Source: Laccaria trichodermophora (lineage: Eukaryota; Basidiomycota; Agaricomycetes; Agaricales; Hydnangiaceae). From it: a stretch of 64,000 bases of DNA. The notes beneath the pieces were generated by a model. The model had not been told where the DNA came from, searched no databases, and saw only the letters and a program-made list of their open reading frames with translations. Made by a program: the position numbers and the translations under genes. The stretch is from assembly GCA_018417955.1 (NCBI GenBank), contig JACTVC010000018.1, forward strand, positions 496,001-560,000, written 5' to 3'. Shown here one piece after another: positions 41,300-54,000 of the stretch (position 1 is the first letter of the stretch; each line of letters opens with the position of its first letter).

Positions 41300-42440
41300 C
41301 GAATCCTTTCAGTCTTTCGAGGCATTGACCAGCTTCGCATGGCAGACTCTTTTGTATGGTTTCGAGGAAAGTTGCACTAGAAAGCGTGCCTCTGGAGTCC
41401 CAATTATCTTTCGCCCACGCGGATCTAATCTTCCAGCTTCCAGCTCACACACGCCAGCGCACACCCAGCACTCTTGGCTCAATCTCTCACGCGTGCAGAT
41501 TTTTGGCAACGTTTGGCTGTTCTCAGTACCGACATTGGCGTCAATCTCGCTCCTTGCTCCCCAGTCGATACATCGAACGGGTCCGTTTGACTTGGTACGT
41601 TGATCTTTTAGAGGAATATAGAACGTTGACTGGTTGTCTTTTGCAGCGTTTTTTGCTGTCAAGGTGCAAGCGCGTTCGATCCCACTCAATTGAATAGAAG
41701 GAGAAAACTCGAAGGATGCTAAACTCTTTACATTCAGACTCTTCAGTGGCGTTCTTCATGGGTTCAAGAAGAATGATCCCCGTATGTCCTCACGGGACTC
41801 AACAGTTTGTACGCCTTGAACCCTCAGAGGTTACCGACTTAACCAGCTCTCAACTCAATGGTGGTACGCTGACAATTCGTTTTGTTTGTTTCTCGTTGCA
41901 TCTAGATTCCTGTGGATGTCTTGCGAGCTCATCGATAAAGATTTCGGCGCCATCTCGATCAATCCATGTGTCAATGCCACCGATCTTTCAAACCTATGTC
42001 TGTCTGGGTGGGACGTTCAATCTCAAGATGCGTTGGGAGTCCTCATCAGATTTCCAGTGTGGGTTTTGACTGACTTGCCAGTGATTGACAGAGTCGTCCT
42101 CGAACGGTTGTATCGGTCGATATCCTACCTCCGCTCATTTGTTCTGATTCGTAGGGAAACCTGGCTCGTCGATGCACCAACATTGCTTGTCAGCTTCGTT
42201 CGTTGAACGCGGCAACTTACCTCTGATGACCGGGACGTTTGGCAGATGGTGCTTGGAGGTATCTCGTGCTTGCTGACTGCCAGCGGTTGTCTTCCAAGTT
42301 TGTTCGGAGTCTCATCACGAATGCTTGTGCGCCACCTCGTCTCATTTCTTATTCACGCTCTAAAATTACACAGAAAACGACCTTCCAGCTCTCTATCAGC
42401 GTACATTGGTACTTCTCATATTATCCCCTCTTAAAATTTT
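41300..42440 (+). pseudogene. Decayed intron-rich gene, copy 3 of 3
   Basis: Matches copies 1 and 2 in order: GCATTGACCAGCTTCGCATG, the exon with GGCTGTTCTCAGTACCGACA, the intron GTACGTTGATCTTTTAGAGG, CCATCTCGATCAATCCATGT, and GGGACGTTTGGCAGATGGTG. It keeps the longest open piece of the three (41886-42206, 106 residues) but also has stops. It lies beside a full F-box gene related to the fragment that accompanies copy 1. Confidence 0.55.
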
Positions 42441-43169
42441 TGATTGACTTGGCTTGTAGACTCTGTCTCGTGCACCAGAAGAGAGGACCAAAATCAGGTA
42501 GTGATGTTTACTCACTCGGAAGCTTGCTGCTTGTTGCGTTCTTGGACGTGAATGATAGAACGACCTGCCCCCTTCTTTGGCTCGCTTCTTCTTTTGCGCA
42601 GGCTTTCGATCACAAGTACGGGTCCACAACTCATCTAATGGATGGCGCCACCCTTTCGAATGCCAGTCGTCACTGCATACCTGACTTGGACTTGTGCGTT
42701 GAGGAGTCCTGACTTCCGCCAACGCTGGCCCCAGAAACTTCATCTAGACTCGTCCTCAGACAGAGGAAGGCGGTTAACGACCACAGGTCAGCGCTCACTA
42801 TTCAGTTGCACAATTTCTTGAGTACGTCGTTGGACCGCCTGTACTAGAGCAAGAATGGAAACTGATTGGAAGTCAGGGTCCAGGTTTCCGAAGTCATGAT
42901 CTCTCATGAAGCCAGAACGTTTGCCGTCCTCATGGCGTAATTATGTGTTTTACGGTTGACACAACTCGCACCACTTGTGACTTTCTGTCGTTTCCGCCAC
43001 CCTGTTGAGATTTTCATATATGTATACTAGGAGGCCCTGTATGCCGAATAAACAGTTTCTCGTGGCCAGTTATAACCAATACTTCCCAGATAGTTCTGTG
43101 TTTACAAGACTTCAAACTGAGTACCCCAGCACGAGGCGTGAAAACAGTGTTTGGTTCGATCTCAGGTAG
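42441..43169. other. No supported gene
   Basis: Two overlapping frames (plus to 42712, minus 42396-42743) lack motifs. Nothing else is seen up to the F-box stop codon. Confidence 0.4.
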
Positions 43170-44573
43170 TCAATAATAGTTTACATGGAAGAAATCAGTT
43201 TCTACTGGAACATCAGCACCTGGTGGCCATGCAATACTCTCCACGGGCATTTCTTCCAGCACACACATGGCCTGAAGCTGCGCAATCTCGGATTTCCGGG
43301 CCCACCCTCTGATGTGAGAGGCGGATGTTCGAATAATTAAGTCTGGGTTTGCCACCGTTCTAGCAAACTCGAGGTAAAAGCTGAATCTCCTGCCATCCTC
43401 GTAAATCTTGCCTGACAGAACCTTTAATTCTGCCCAAAGATTGGTTCCACCTTTATTGAACAGCTCAGTCATGCACTTGGGGAGTCTTAATTCTGAGACA
43501 GTGAGGTGAGTGACAGAAGGGGTAATGGCGGCAAGTTGCAGGAAGAGATATGGACAGCAGATTATGGTCAAAGAGTGTAGCATATAAAAGGGCTCTTTAT
43601 CCATGAGATCAGGGAAAGGTGAGCGAAGATCACATAGAACCAGTGTCTCGAGCAGGGGTGCAGACAATAATGGGAAGAAGTTGTCAAAGAGGTTGTTCTC
43701 GCCGAAGCGAAGGTGCTTTAGATTCCTCATGATGATGTTGGAGGAATGCTGAGACTCAGGCTTGCTAAAGTGTTGGCCAAAAATCGACAAACTGGACAAC
43801 GATGGCAAAGCAAGGATTTCGAGGAAATCGTTCCAACTTCCCAAGCGACTATGACCTGAATCAGAAAGACGCTCAATTCGTAACATGGTGATATTGTAAA
43901 GGAGCGAGATGTATTGGGAAGGACAAGGTGCATCCATTCTCAAGTAGCATAGCTTTGGAGTGTCACGTAGAAAGGTCCCTGGATGTAGTGTAGCAGGACC
44001 TAATGACAAATATTCAAGGTTGGGAGCCTCTAACCGGGATAATCTGTCAGAGAGGTCCAATCTGGGTTCAAGGTCGTTGGAAATTAAGAAAAATCGCCTC
44101 CAGCGAGCAACGTGTGGCAATGTACTCTCCAGCATGGACTTGAACGATCCTCTTGATTCCGAGCTATACCCAAAATGGAAGTAGAGGTCGAGGAGGTGTG
44201 AGCTCGACCTGTCCAGGTATACATCTAGCCGATTTCCCAGCTGACGATGTGCCCGGTCGCAAATACTATCATATCGAAATGTTGACCACAATGGTGGGAA
44301 GGACAACGCGACGGAACGCCATCCTCTGCAAACGTGTGAGATGATGACTTCCACGAAAGGGTGTTTGGAAGCCATATGGATCCGCGAAGCATCTTGGGTC
44401 TCTTCGAAGATTTGGCAGAGGATTTCGGTAGGAAGGTTTAAAATAGGTGCCGTTTCGCTGTAGAGAGCCCCATATTCGGCCTGAGTTTTAATGATCGTGT
44501 GGTCGAGTTTTCGAGGCTTCGTGTCTTCACCACCTCCGGACTCAGACAAAAATTCTAGTAAACGCACAGACAT
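43170..44573 (-). CDS. F-box protein with leucine-rich C-terminal region
   Basis: A single exon of 467 residues from ATG 44573. The F-box-like segment is NLPTEILCQIFEETQ (about residues 43-57) followed by HVCRGWRSVALSFPPLW, the usual agaricomycete arrangement. The rest contains leucine-rich stretches (LEAPNLEYLSLGPATLHPG, LLETLVLCDL, HSLTIICCPYLFL) typical of F-box/LRR proteins that present substrates to SCF ubiquitin ligases. No stop or frameshift. A fragment of a close relative lies at 25885-26150. Confidence 0.8.
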   Translation of the reverse strand: MSVRLLEFLSESGGGEDTKPRKLDHTIIKTQAEYGALYSETAPILNLPTEILCQIFEETQDASRIHMASKHPFVEVIISHVCRGWRSVALSFPPLWSTFRYDSICDRAHRQLGNRLDVYLDRSSSHLLDLYFHFGYSSESRGSFKSMLESTLPHVARWRRFFLISNDLEPRLDLSDRLSRLEAPNLEYLSLGPATLHPGTFLRDTPKLCYLRMDAPCPSQYISLLYNITMLRIERLSDSGHSRLGSWNDFLEILALPSLSSLSIFGQHFSKPESQHSSNIIMRNLKHLRFGENNLFDNFFPLLSAPLLETLVLCDLRSPFPDLMDKEPFYMLHSLTIICCPYLFLQLAAITPSVTHLTVSELRLPKCMTELFNKGGTNLWAELKVLSGKIYEDGRRFSFYLEFARTVANPDLIIRTSASHIRGWARKSEIAQLQAMCVLEEMPVESIAWPPGADVPVETDFFHVNYY

Positions 44574-47500
44574 TGAGAGGGCAATCTGGTGCAGATAATT
44601 GTGTAAATTGGAGGGGATACTTTTCCATCATCAGTTGAAGGAACTTACATAGATGGAGGTATAGAGGTTGGAAGCAAGCCCCGAAAGGAAACTTCCTCCT
44701 AGATAAATTAGATAGGAGAGGACCAGGAGAGGAGTCCAGGACGATGGAAGGGGTCAGTGTGAAAGCCTGGAGCATGTGACGACTGTGCGTCTTGAAAGGG
44801 ATAGCCAAACAAAATACTTCCTGTCTTTGCGCCCCAGCGAGGCCAGGGAGCACTGGCGCCTGCCACAGCAACACTCGAACTTGAAACGCAAGGCTGGACC
44901 GATGAAAAAATCACTGTTGAGCAATCGTGAAACAAGTTAGCGAATAATGCCTTGGCACATTATCTCTTTTTGAGTTGCCACATTTATCGAGTTGGCCACA
45001 CGCGGCCACCAGGCTTAGGGAAGACGGGGCCTGCACAGCTCACAACTTCACTGTGAGTGCTCAACACACTCTCTAGAACGGAAAGAGCCTGATCGTTTAT
45101 TGAATATTCTAAGCTTCGTGTTTCAAGCTCCAACTTGTAGCTTCTAAGGTTTTCGAGATGACTTGAATCTTTTGGGTCAAATGCCCCACGAAGCGGCTCT
45201 ATCATGGCGCGCAAGTGTAGGCAGGGTTGGGTTTGGGCTGGGTGCGACCGAGTCATCCAAAGGTATGTGAATCTCGGCGACACATCACCTGGCTTTTTTA
45301 TTTTCGAGCAATGCTGAAGCTCTATGGCACATAGATTCTGAAGGACGAAGACTTCTTCGACGCGACGGTACTACCGTAGTCCTCGCAACCGTTCGAGTCA
45401 GGCATAACCATGGTTTTTATCTCTGTTGGCTTCGACGCCATCCTGATGACCGTTCAACGATCTTATCGCCTCATTCATCGCTGAATGGCCGACAGGTCAG
45501 AATGCTGCCACTATCTTTCCTCCTTGGCCTCGCCGACATTTAAACTCTTCAGGTCTTTATTTCGAGCTCAAGGACATGTCAATTAAAAAAATCGACCGTC
45601 TTGCGCAATTTGCACATTCATCAGCGACACTGGCCAATACCCAGTTGGGGCATTGCTTCTCCTGACATTTGTCGCACACCACACCGCCGTTTGTTGTACA
45701 AGCGGATTTTCTGTTCAACAACATCGTTTTCAATCATAGACAAAAAAATTGGAGTCGATTTGACGCGCCCAACTTTTTCCGTGACGGTCACTGTGACCTG
45801 TCACGCTTGTGGACAATCCTCGTTGGAAGTGAAACGCGTGAGGTGTGTGGATTCTGAAGGCATGGAAGTGTGGATATCGTCGCCACAGAGTCTTCGAATC
45901 TCTATGGAGGTTAATGCGCGCGAGGACCACGAAACAAGGGCAGGTGTGAAAAGCAACCGTTGAAGGGGAAACACTTGAGCTTGAGGTGTGATGAGCCTGG
46001 AAGATTTGGAGGCTTTGTTTTTTTCGCGACAGAATCTCCATGGAGGTTGAAGTGCGCAAGGACCACGAAATCAAAGCAGAAGCGTTTTCATGAACACTTG
46101 AGCCAACATCTTTGGCTTTGTCAGATTTTTGTCAGGCTTCCCCCGCTGGTTACTAGCCAGGGTGCGAGTCTCCCAACGGGTTATGGAACTAGGCCCTGAA
46201 GAGCTTGAGGATGGCGGAGAGGATAGCAGCAGCGGCAATAGCGACAGTCGGTCGAATGGCAACTAGCCCTTTAACAAGCGCCGCGTCCCCCCCCCCCTCA
46301 TGAGCCTCGTCCTCGCCAACGGCTAACAACGCATCCAACTCGTTATCTGGCGTTTGCCCTTCGTACGGTCGCAACCCCATAATGTCGTAGTCTGCGGGAA
46401 GGCAGGGACACTCGCACAAAAAATTTTACGGTTGGAAGCGACGGCTTGGGGAGCGACTGGCATCCAGTCAAGATATGATGCACATGCAAACAATGCAAGA
46501 CCTACTGCACACCATAATACCTTCAGAGAAGGCTAGGATATCGCTGATGATGGCACGGACTTGTCATTCATGTTCGATCAGAATTGGCGAATTACCTACA
46601 CCATCGTGCCCACTACGAATCTCGCTCCAGGATTTCCGTATCCCATCGTCAATCCACAAGGAAAATTTCCTTCCCAATACGATGGTAGGATCGAATCGGC
46701 CCGTCGTCCAGTTTGCACGTCGGTTGCAAGTATTGTGGTTACCCTTTTCTGGGGTCGAAGTAGGAGCTGTCAAACAGGACCGACATGCCTGAGAGGTAAT
46801 ACGATTGGCTCTAGCACGACCAGGTGGATGTCGAAAGTTTGATTCGGTGTAAGTTGGTCATAGTGCAGCTCCAAGCTACCATTGCTGAAACTCAACGTTC
46901 AATCTCAGCGCCCAGGTCCCGACGTCCCTTGAAATTGCTTCGAATAGTTGCGTTGTACGTCAGGCCTTGATCGCAGGTGATATTTTGTTATCTCCGTCGA
47001 ACTTTAAGCATTGAACTGAAGTTGGTGAACAGCAAGGCGTTTGGCGTACCATCTCTTGTCTCGTTAGAGTAATTGTTGTGCAGGCAGAGCTATCATCGAA
47101 CGTTGGGTGTCTGTGACCCAATCAACTGCGTTTCTCGTTTCCATTCCCTGTCCCCGACTCTTAGCCAGATGAAACACGGAGTTGCGTCTGTCATCGATAA
47201 TCATTTAGAATGGTTGAACTCATTGGCCGAGGATCTGGCTTGAACATGTTGTTAAGCGCCTCCCCCAAAAAAATATTGCCACCTCCTGAGGGTCATCGGG
47301 TTCCCAGAGACCACAACTTTCCAAATATCCCAAAACTATCGTTGTTCACGCCGCGCCCCGCCGATTTGTATCACACCAGCCTTTACGCGGAATTGCGACT
47401 TCAGCAGCACTTGTTTGATCTTCCCACAACATTCCATTTGCCTCCCCGCGTCAGCCCTGTCATTTTCGAAGTACGGCTACAAATCAAGTAAATCAAGACT

Positions 47501-47631
47501 CCACAATACCCGTCCTCATGTCGATCTCCGTGCTCGCATTGTCCATCGATCGAGTTCAGAGTTGCTGCTGATCACTAGCCAGTGATTGGCCTATTCACTT
47601 TTGGAAAATGCCGTATCCAAAGCAAGCGTGC
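44574..47631. other. Long stretch without a recognised gene
   Basis: Overlapping frames under 125 residues. Two look somewhat protein-like: minus 46189-46419 (76 residues, ending in an Ala/Ile-rich hydrophobic segment AIAAAAILSAILKLF) and plus 46590-46700 (APGFPYPIVNPQGKFPSQYD), but neither has a family or clear exon structure. A direct repeat is annotated separately. Confidence 0.35.
45885..46100 (+). repeat. Direct repeat, about 135 bp apart
   Basis: TCTATGGAGGTTAATGCGCG then CGAGGACCACGAAAC (from about 45901) recurs as TCCATGGAGGTTGAAGTGCG then CAAGGACCACGAAAT (from about 46037), with ACACTTGAGC downstream of both. Confidence 0.6.
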
Positions 47632-47764
47632 TATTTAGACCCTTTTTTTCTTTTATCCAGGCCCCCTTTTGTCCCCACCATTAACACCATCGCTCTGACC
47701 GTTCCTTTTTCCTGATCTCGCTCTCTCGCGGTCCTCCCAGCCCCATTCTTACATCTTCACTGCT

Positions 47765-48323
47765 ATGCCCATCCCACAAGTCACTCGGCCCTCGTTTTCC
47801 GTTGTTGTTGACTCGGGATCTGTTTCCACCGTGTTGAGAGACGATCAACATGCACGAAACCGCGATCTTCAGCTGCCAATCTATGGCCCCTTCGACTCTC
47901 CAACAGTACGTTACCGTGACGTGATGTTGGGCCGACCTCACAGCCTCTTTTTTGTCAATCTGCAGCAGGCTGTGGACCGCCATCAGACTTTGGGGTTTCT
48001 GACCTACAAATGTGATTATATAGTGAGCTCTTGTTCCAGCCTTCAGCCTTTTCGTTACGTTGATGTTCACGCAGGGCGGTCGCATGTCACCTACGCCACC
48101 TCTTCAGGATGCTCACAGTACTAGTAGTGGAGAATCGGGAGACTCAAGCGAGGAACCAGCTCTTGTGGTAGATCGTTCACTGTGGGTGTGTCGAAATCTC
48201 GTCTTTCAGCCTCTACGCACAAGCTAACGGCGTGTTCAGTCTCGCCTGAAAGCGCTCCTCTTCGAGCTCGTCGTGATACTGCTTGTAACCCAACGGTTCC
48301 TGACTACCGTCCGACGCGATTAG
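47765..48323 (+). CDS. Tandem small-protein family, member 1
   Basis: Four exons: 47765-47905, 47966-48022, 48075-48167, 48240-48323; all phase 0 with GT-AG introns of 52-72 bp; 124 residues. Exon 1 ends of the family share a pattern: here RPSFSVVVDSGSVSTVLRDD then QHARNRDL, against LPSFTLALSGSVTLRDFQQA in member 4. Exon 3 differs from the others (GGRMSPTPPLQDAHSTSSGE), and the C-terminus is hydrophobic then basic (LLFELVVILLVTQRFL). A TATA-like TATTTAG lies at 47632, 133 bp before the ATG. No known domain. Most diverged member. Confidence 0.65.
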
Positions 48324-51310
48324 GTTCGTAATCACTTATAGATCTCAAGGCCTACTCCTACATGACTTGCAGGGCTTCGTAGGCGGTGGTTACTAGTCTA
48401 CAGTGGGCTGTTCATCACATCTTGGTCCTCGCTGGCATTTTTTCATCACATTACATATCGGATATGGCCTTTCACATTCTTGAGACTTGTAGCATACATA
48501 TTTTGAACGTTATCTGTACATATACAAAGAGAATATCATGAACAAACTGTTGAAAGTATCGTTTTTGATTTTTAAGTACGAGCGGTAGATGCTCTACGGG
48601 AGAAGAATCAACGTTACTTCACGCTATTCGATGCACAAATGGCCATAACAGAGGTTACTGATCACAGTTACATCGATGGCATATTGACGCACAGGAACCC
48701 CGGAAGTGAGGTTGACGTTGTTGGGGAGTAAGGAAGTAAGGAAAGCCGGTCAAAGGCGACGAAGACTGATTCATGGATGTATGATTGGAGTGGGACCCGG
48801 AGGGAAAAGAGAATCGAAAAGAGATTGCGAGCAAGAGGGGGGGCTGAGGAGACTAACATAACACGTCCTCCGAGTCTCCTAGCAAGGCCATGTAAAACGG
48901 GGAGAGTCAGGTAAAACTCGTGACAGTGATCTATGCTGGAAGGGTTTCTTGGCTCTTAGGGGAAACTGGGGAACCACGAAAAGAGTCCTGAGGAGCCGTC
49001 AACTCCGCAGGCAACGGACAGTCAGCCGCTCGAGTAGGAAGACGGAGACTTCAATGTAGGCTTCTTGACATTCGATGAAGCGCCTTACCACGAGGTCGCT
49101 GGCGGTCATTCGACAGTCAATGTCGTAAGATCGCATTGAAAATGAGTTCGATTCACTTGGCGGTTATTGGATTGAAGGGCTGTCTCGGAGACCGACCTCA
49201 GAAGTCTGGAAGTAGCTGGCCGTCTTTCGGCAGGTATCAGAGGCCCTGGGGCCCCAGTCATGTACTGAAGAACTGGGAAATTATTGGAACTGGGTGGTTT
49301 TCTAACAATCTTGTCTTCATAGCATCGGCCAGCGCAGTTCAATTGGTGGTGGATAGGTACCCCAGGCATGCTTTGGTGAATGTCATAACGGTCGCCAGAT
49401 CGTGCCATTTGACAGTCGTCGATGGTGCATAAATAAAACGCTGCTTGAATCCCTTGCTTTTAGAAGAGTGAAAAAAGCAGATATTGTTCTTCCACTCACA
49501 ACAAAGGGTGGGGGAGTGGAGAGGCTGAGCTGACCGTCGTGGCTGTTGGCATGCTTGTCACGGTGGTACTGATGATAGCCAAACAATATTCCTCGTCACC
49601 AACAGTCACTGCTACCCAACCTGATTGACGTTCATCGATGCATCAATCATCGGGTTGTGTGTATTCGATGTTGGCTCAAATCATCCCTAGTTTCGCGAGC
49701 CTTGAGAGTGGAAGTCTTGGAGGAACCAGGGAGGAACCCCCTAAAAATCTGTTTCGGGAAGACGTTGCTCAAAGTGTATTCCATATCAGCTGCGAAGACA
49801 AAAGTATCGACAAATCATAACTTAAGATGATATGCCAATGAGAACAAGGCAACGAGGTATGTGTTCCCGTTTTCCTTTTTGTTGCTGTGTTCAGCCATCA
49901 GTTGAAAAGCCTTGATGCAGGATCTTGTCGTCATCTACAAAAATTTCTCTTCGCATTGCAAGACTTCTGTTTGCCTTCCCGATGTCAGCTTCTGCATCGG
50001 CCCACGTTTCCAGAAAGAAAGCCACATCCGTTGTCTTGAATACTTATCATCCACATTGCTCCCACCGATCTATCCCTACTATGGGAGTATCATTAGCCGT
50101 CAAGAGATCAGTGCTAAGTGCTTGCTTACCAGCTGGCGACGTGCGTGCCATTGCAATGTCGAAGGGCTAGGACTTTACTTGTGCCTTCCCCGCCGGCCCA
50201 TCCAAGAACTTTCGCACCTGTGTCAGCCCAGGTAAGCTGGTCCGGTCTGATTTCGATCGAGCCTGAGCACTGGGACTCACTTTGCAGGTGGCTACTTGGC
50301 ATGGCCCTTTGTGATTGTGTCGATCAATAGAAGGTCCAATGATACTTTCCCGCCCGGGATGGTGTAAACAGGCCGTGCATCTACGAGACACTGGATTAAT
50401 AGCCAATTGTGTGGTGCGCCTGCCTCGGAGGATGTGGTCTCCATACTACTGCCTTGAGCTTGAAGGTGATCGCCTTTGATGAGGCCCCCATATCCTGCTT
50501 TCAAAAAACATCCACGTTGCTTTTGGAGAACTGTCTTCTTCGGAAGGTAATGTCCCCATGAGCGTCGCCTTCGGCAATTCTGCGATTTCGCCCTATTTTC
50601 CCACTTCAAAGGACATCATCCAACTATGAAAGCATGTTGGAGATCATCACCCCAAGGCCAGCTGGAGCTATAGTCCCAGGTCATCGGATGGGCGACGTCG
50701 ACGCGGATACGTTTGACATTTTCCTTTCTACAGGGACTCGTGTGAGGGCTTCCAATGGTTCGGACATCATCTCGCTCCACTGGTCCTGGTGGGGGATATT
50801 TGATCTTCCCATAGGGAACTTTGGCAGGTTCCTTCCCTTTTCTGGGGAACGTCGCCTTCAAGGTTAAATGCTGCAGGATTGTCAGATTGCCCTTTTGCGC
50901 GGTTTGGGCATGCAGTAAGGCAACGTCGCCGACGCTCACCGGTTTGCACAACTCTTGGAAAAATCTGTCAGGCCACGGGAAGGATCCGGTCCACGCATTA
51001 GCGCCATACGGTTATGGTAAACATATGGTCAACTGTCGGTTGCCTTCCTGCCAAACGTTGACTGATCGGTCTCTCACACTCGCGCTTTCTCCACTCTCGC
51101 AGCGCAGGCTGTCCCAATCGCTTTCGGCTTCTCCGATCTCTTTCTCATCATCGTTGCCTATCATAGATCCAGTAATGACGAGCCAGGCGGTCGGTGCAGT
51201 CAATACCTTGAAGCGTGTTCAGGTTCACCAGTGCCCCAATCCAGGTTTTTTTCTGGTCTCTTTTGGGTTGATGGATATCCGGACCCTCCAACCCAAAAAA
51301 AGAACCTCCC
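48324..51310. other. No recognised gene between family members 1 and 2
   Basis: Both strands are open in places, especially 50290-50950, where the minus strand (YGKIKYPPPGPVERDDVRTI) and the plus strand (SWWGIFDLPIGNFGRFLPFS) both look protein-like; I cannot decide between them. The rest shows nothing. Confidence 0.35.
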
Positions 51311-51448
51311 TATAAGACTCATTGCATACCTTCCTTCCGCCTGATCAGACCTTGTACCTCACAACCACAACCGCTTCAGTCTCTCTTTGCTCTTTCCCCA
51401 GTCAGTCACACCAACATATACGGACATACATACGTCTCTCTTGCCACC

Positions 51449-51933
51449 ATGTCACAAGTCCTGTTTCCGTCGTTCAGCTCGGTACTCAACTCTGACCATG
51501 GCTCGACCATCCTGCGCGACTACGAACGAACACAGAGACGCGAGCTCTTCACTCCCATGTTTGCCCCACTCACTGATGAGGAGGGCCTCATGGTAGGCTC
51601 AAATTCTCTGGAACCATCTTCAACGTTCTGACCTTTCCCCGTCTCCTACAGCGCACTCTTGACCTCCGTCCAGCACCAGTTTTTGTAACTTACGAGCGTG
51701 ACTATTTCCTTGTGAGTCAACCTAGTGACGAGCACTCAGCCTTTCTCACTACTCCTTCTAGCAGGAGCAAGATTCTGCCTCATTGTTCGGCGATGCTCCC
51801 GAGAAAAAGTTCGGCTTCTATTGGGTACGTTGTCATATGCTCTTGTTCTTGGAATACATCGTACACATTAAACCGTCTTCAGCGGCACTTCAGGATGATA
51901 GTTGAGAGAATCAAGGGTCTGGGAAGGTTGTGA
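51449..51933 (+). CDS. Tandem small-protein family, member 2
   Basis: Four exons: 51449-51592, 51652-51711, 51762-51824, 51883-51933; phase 0, introns of 50-59 bp with GT-AG ends; 105 residues. Exon 1 MSQVLFPSFSSVLNSDHGST then ILRDYERTQRRELF matches the family; exon 2 starts RTLDLR (RTVDLR in member 4); exon 3 has SASLFGDAPEKK ending YW; exon 4 is RHFRMIVERIKGLGRL, a basic helix. TATAAGA at 51311 is 138 bp upstream. No known domain; no signal peptide seen. Confidence 0.72.
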
Positions 51934-53999
51934 TCCAATGCCCGGTCTACGGCCCAGCATTGGAAATCTTGTTGTCGCCCTTAGGTTGGAAGGAAGGCTC
52001 ACTCAACAGTGGTTGTCACTTTGAGATAGCTATAGGGATTACTGGCTGGTCGCGCATCTTCAGCTTCTCGCCTTCCCTTGTCGCCATTACGACCCAAAAG
52101 TTATAAAGCGCCATGGGCGCCTTCATTGTAGAATTCTTGTTTGTCATACAAACCTCAGCCTCACCGGAATCATCATTACTCTTGTCCTTCGTGTGCCAGC
52201 TGAGTTGAAAGAACCCGCAGTCTCCATGCATGTAAAGACAAAGTTGTGAGCCGTCGTTCACAAACCCTAATGACATCAGGAACAGATGATTAGACGAGGA
52301 ATCCCAAAAGCTGCATCTTGGGTTATTGGCATGGTAGCTTGCTGGATTGAATGGTTCTGCAGAGGCGTATCATGATCATGAAAAGATTGCTTTATTAGCT
52401 TGGCAAAAATAACAACGGATAAATGCCGTATCGGAACGATAGGGGAAGCAGAAAGGGGTCAGAGAGAGGGTCAGAGTGTTGAGATTAGAGTATTTGGACC
52501 CCAAATTTCCTTGAAGAAGAATGAAAATGACAAAGAAACAGGCGAGAAAAATCAGTCGTCCGAAGATGGGTGACCATCCAGCCCGGACGCCTAAGAGGCA
52601 CTGAATTGTTTAAGGCGGATCTTTCTGCTTGTAGATTGGACTTCGGGCCTCAGCTTCTTGATCTTTGAAGTCAAGGGGGCAAGGAAGGGCTTGATGAAGG
52701 ATTGCGCAAAAGATCGGAAGAGTCGCTCGTCTAAGCAAGATTGCGGAGGCATTGCGTATATTTTGTTTTTCGATGACGAGCCTGATCTTCAGAAAAGATA
52801 AGTCGTAGAAATATATACGCCATGCTTTGCATGGTCATTGAGATCCACTCCGCAACAGCTTTGTGGCGCTCCTCACGCTCCTCTGAACTTTTCTTCACAA
52901 CTCCCCCAAGGTCCAAAGGCTTTGACGGCCCAATGACAGCCATTCCGCTTTACTGTGCGTCCACTATCAAAATTCCCTTTCATCCAAATAGGTAACTCGG
53001 AAAGACTGATACATAGGCCAAACATAGGCGGGTCCAAGGCGGGTCTCTTGACAGTGCACTGAAAATAATGTCAACGAAATAAGCTGGGAGGGCAAATATT
53101 GAGCTAGGACCTGGGAGGGGTTTCAGGCAGCCCATGAATGGCTGGGATAGCTGTTGGTCTTGAAACTCTTCCAACTATCGTGTACACCATGTTGGCTGGT
53201 TCGACTTAGCGAACATATGACACTGGTAATTGTTCTGAACAATTGATCAATAAGAATGGAGAAAAGAAGAGAAATCACCAGAAAGACAAAACAAAAGCCC
53301 ATTGCATATGCAACGAAGCTTGCGTTGAGATTTACAAACAGATGCCTTGAAAATTCTGTGCGGTGGCTGAGTCCGCCGAGTCAGCCGTAGAGCAATGCTA
53401 GGATAGTATTCGCTTATAACTCTTGAACAGGTTTCGCCGGCGCACTCACTGCAGCATTGCGATCAAAAGGCTTGTATGGAGAACCATATTATCATTGAGG
53501 AGCACCCAGCAACGAATCCTCTTAAATTCGACGAGATAATTGTGTTTTAGTACGCCGTTTCGATTTGGCGCGGAGCAAAGGGTTTTGGCTTGGTCTTGTC
53601 TAAATTCCCATCACTGACAACCATGCTTGACCGAGCTTATCGCGCAGTGCTCAACAGTCGAGACTCATTCGCGTTTTCTACTTCATGCGGTATATCGGGG
53701 AACGACAGGTTTCAGAGTCGTTAGGGATTGTGAGTGGCCAAGAAGGGTAGTTTGGGCAATGGCAGGGAGAAGGGATCGAGGACTGGGAGGTTGCTCATAT
53801 CGGATCGCATGGATGTACGTGCCGTTTTCTCTTCCTTCAACGCTAGTTGTTGAGTTTTCCAAGTCTCATATACTCTGCCAGCCTGGAAATGAATCCCAGC
53901 TAGGGACGGTTGCAAAAAGTTGCACCTTCACATCAAGTTTCCCGGTTTACTGCCACGTCGAATAGGCCAGGTCAAGCTTAGCAACGTTATGAGGCACTC
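51934..53999. other. No firmly supported gene
   Basis: On the minus strand a frame from ATG 52943 (MAVIGPSKPLDLGGVVKKSS then EEREERHKAVAEWISM) looks coding and may continue in another frame to about 52590 (LTSKIKKLRPEVQSTSRKIR), but I found no splice sites joining them. Another minus frame at 52016-52276 is unassigned. Confidence 0.35.
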
Positions 54000-54000
54000 A

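Noticed and set aside
46110..46200. Possible tRNA-like sequence (GGGTGCGAGTCTCCC)
   Set aside because: The B-box consensus is not met and no cloverleaf could be drawn.
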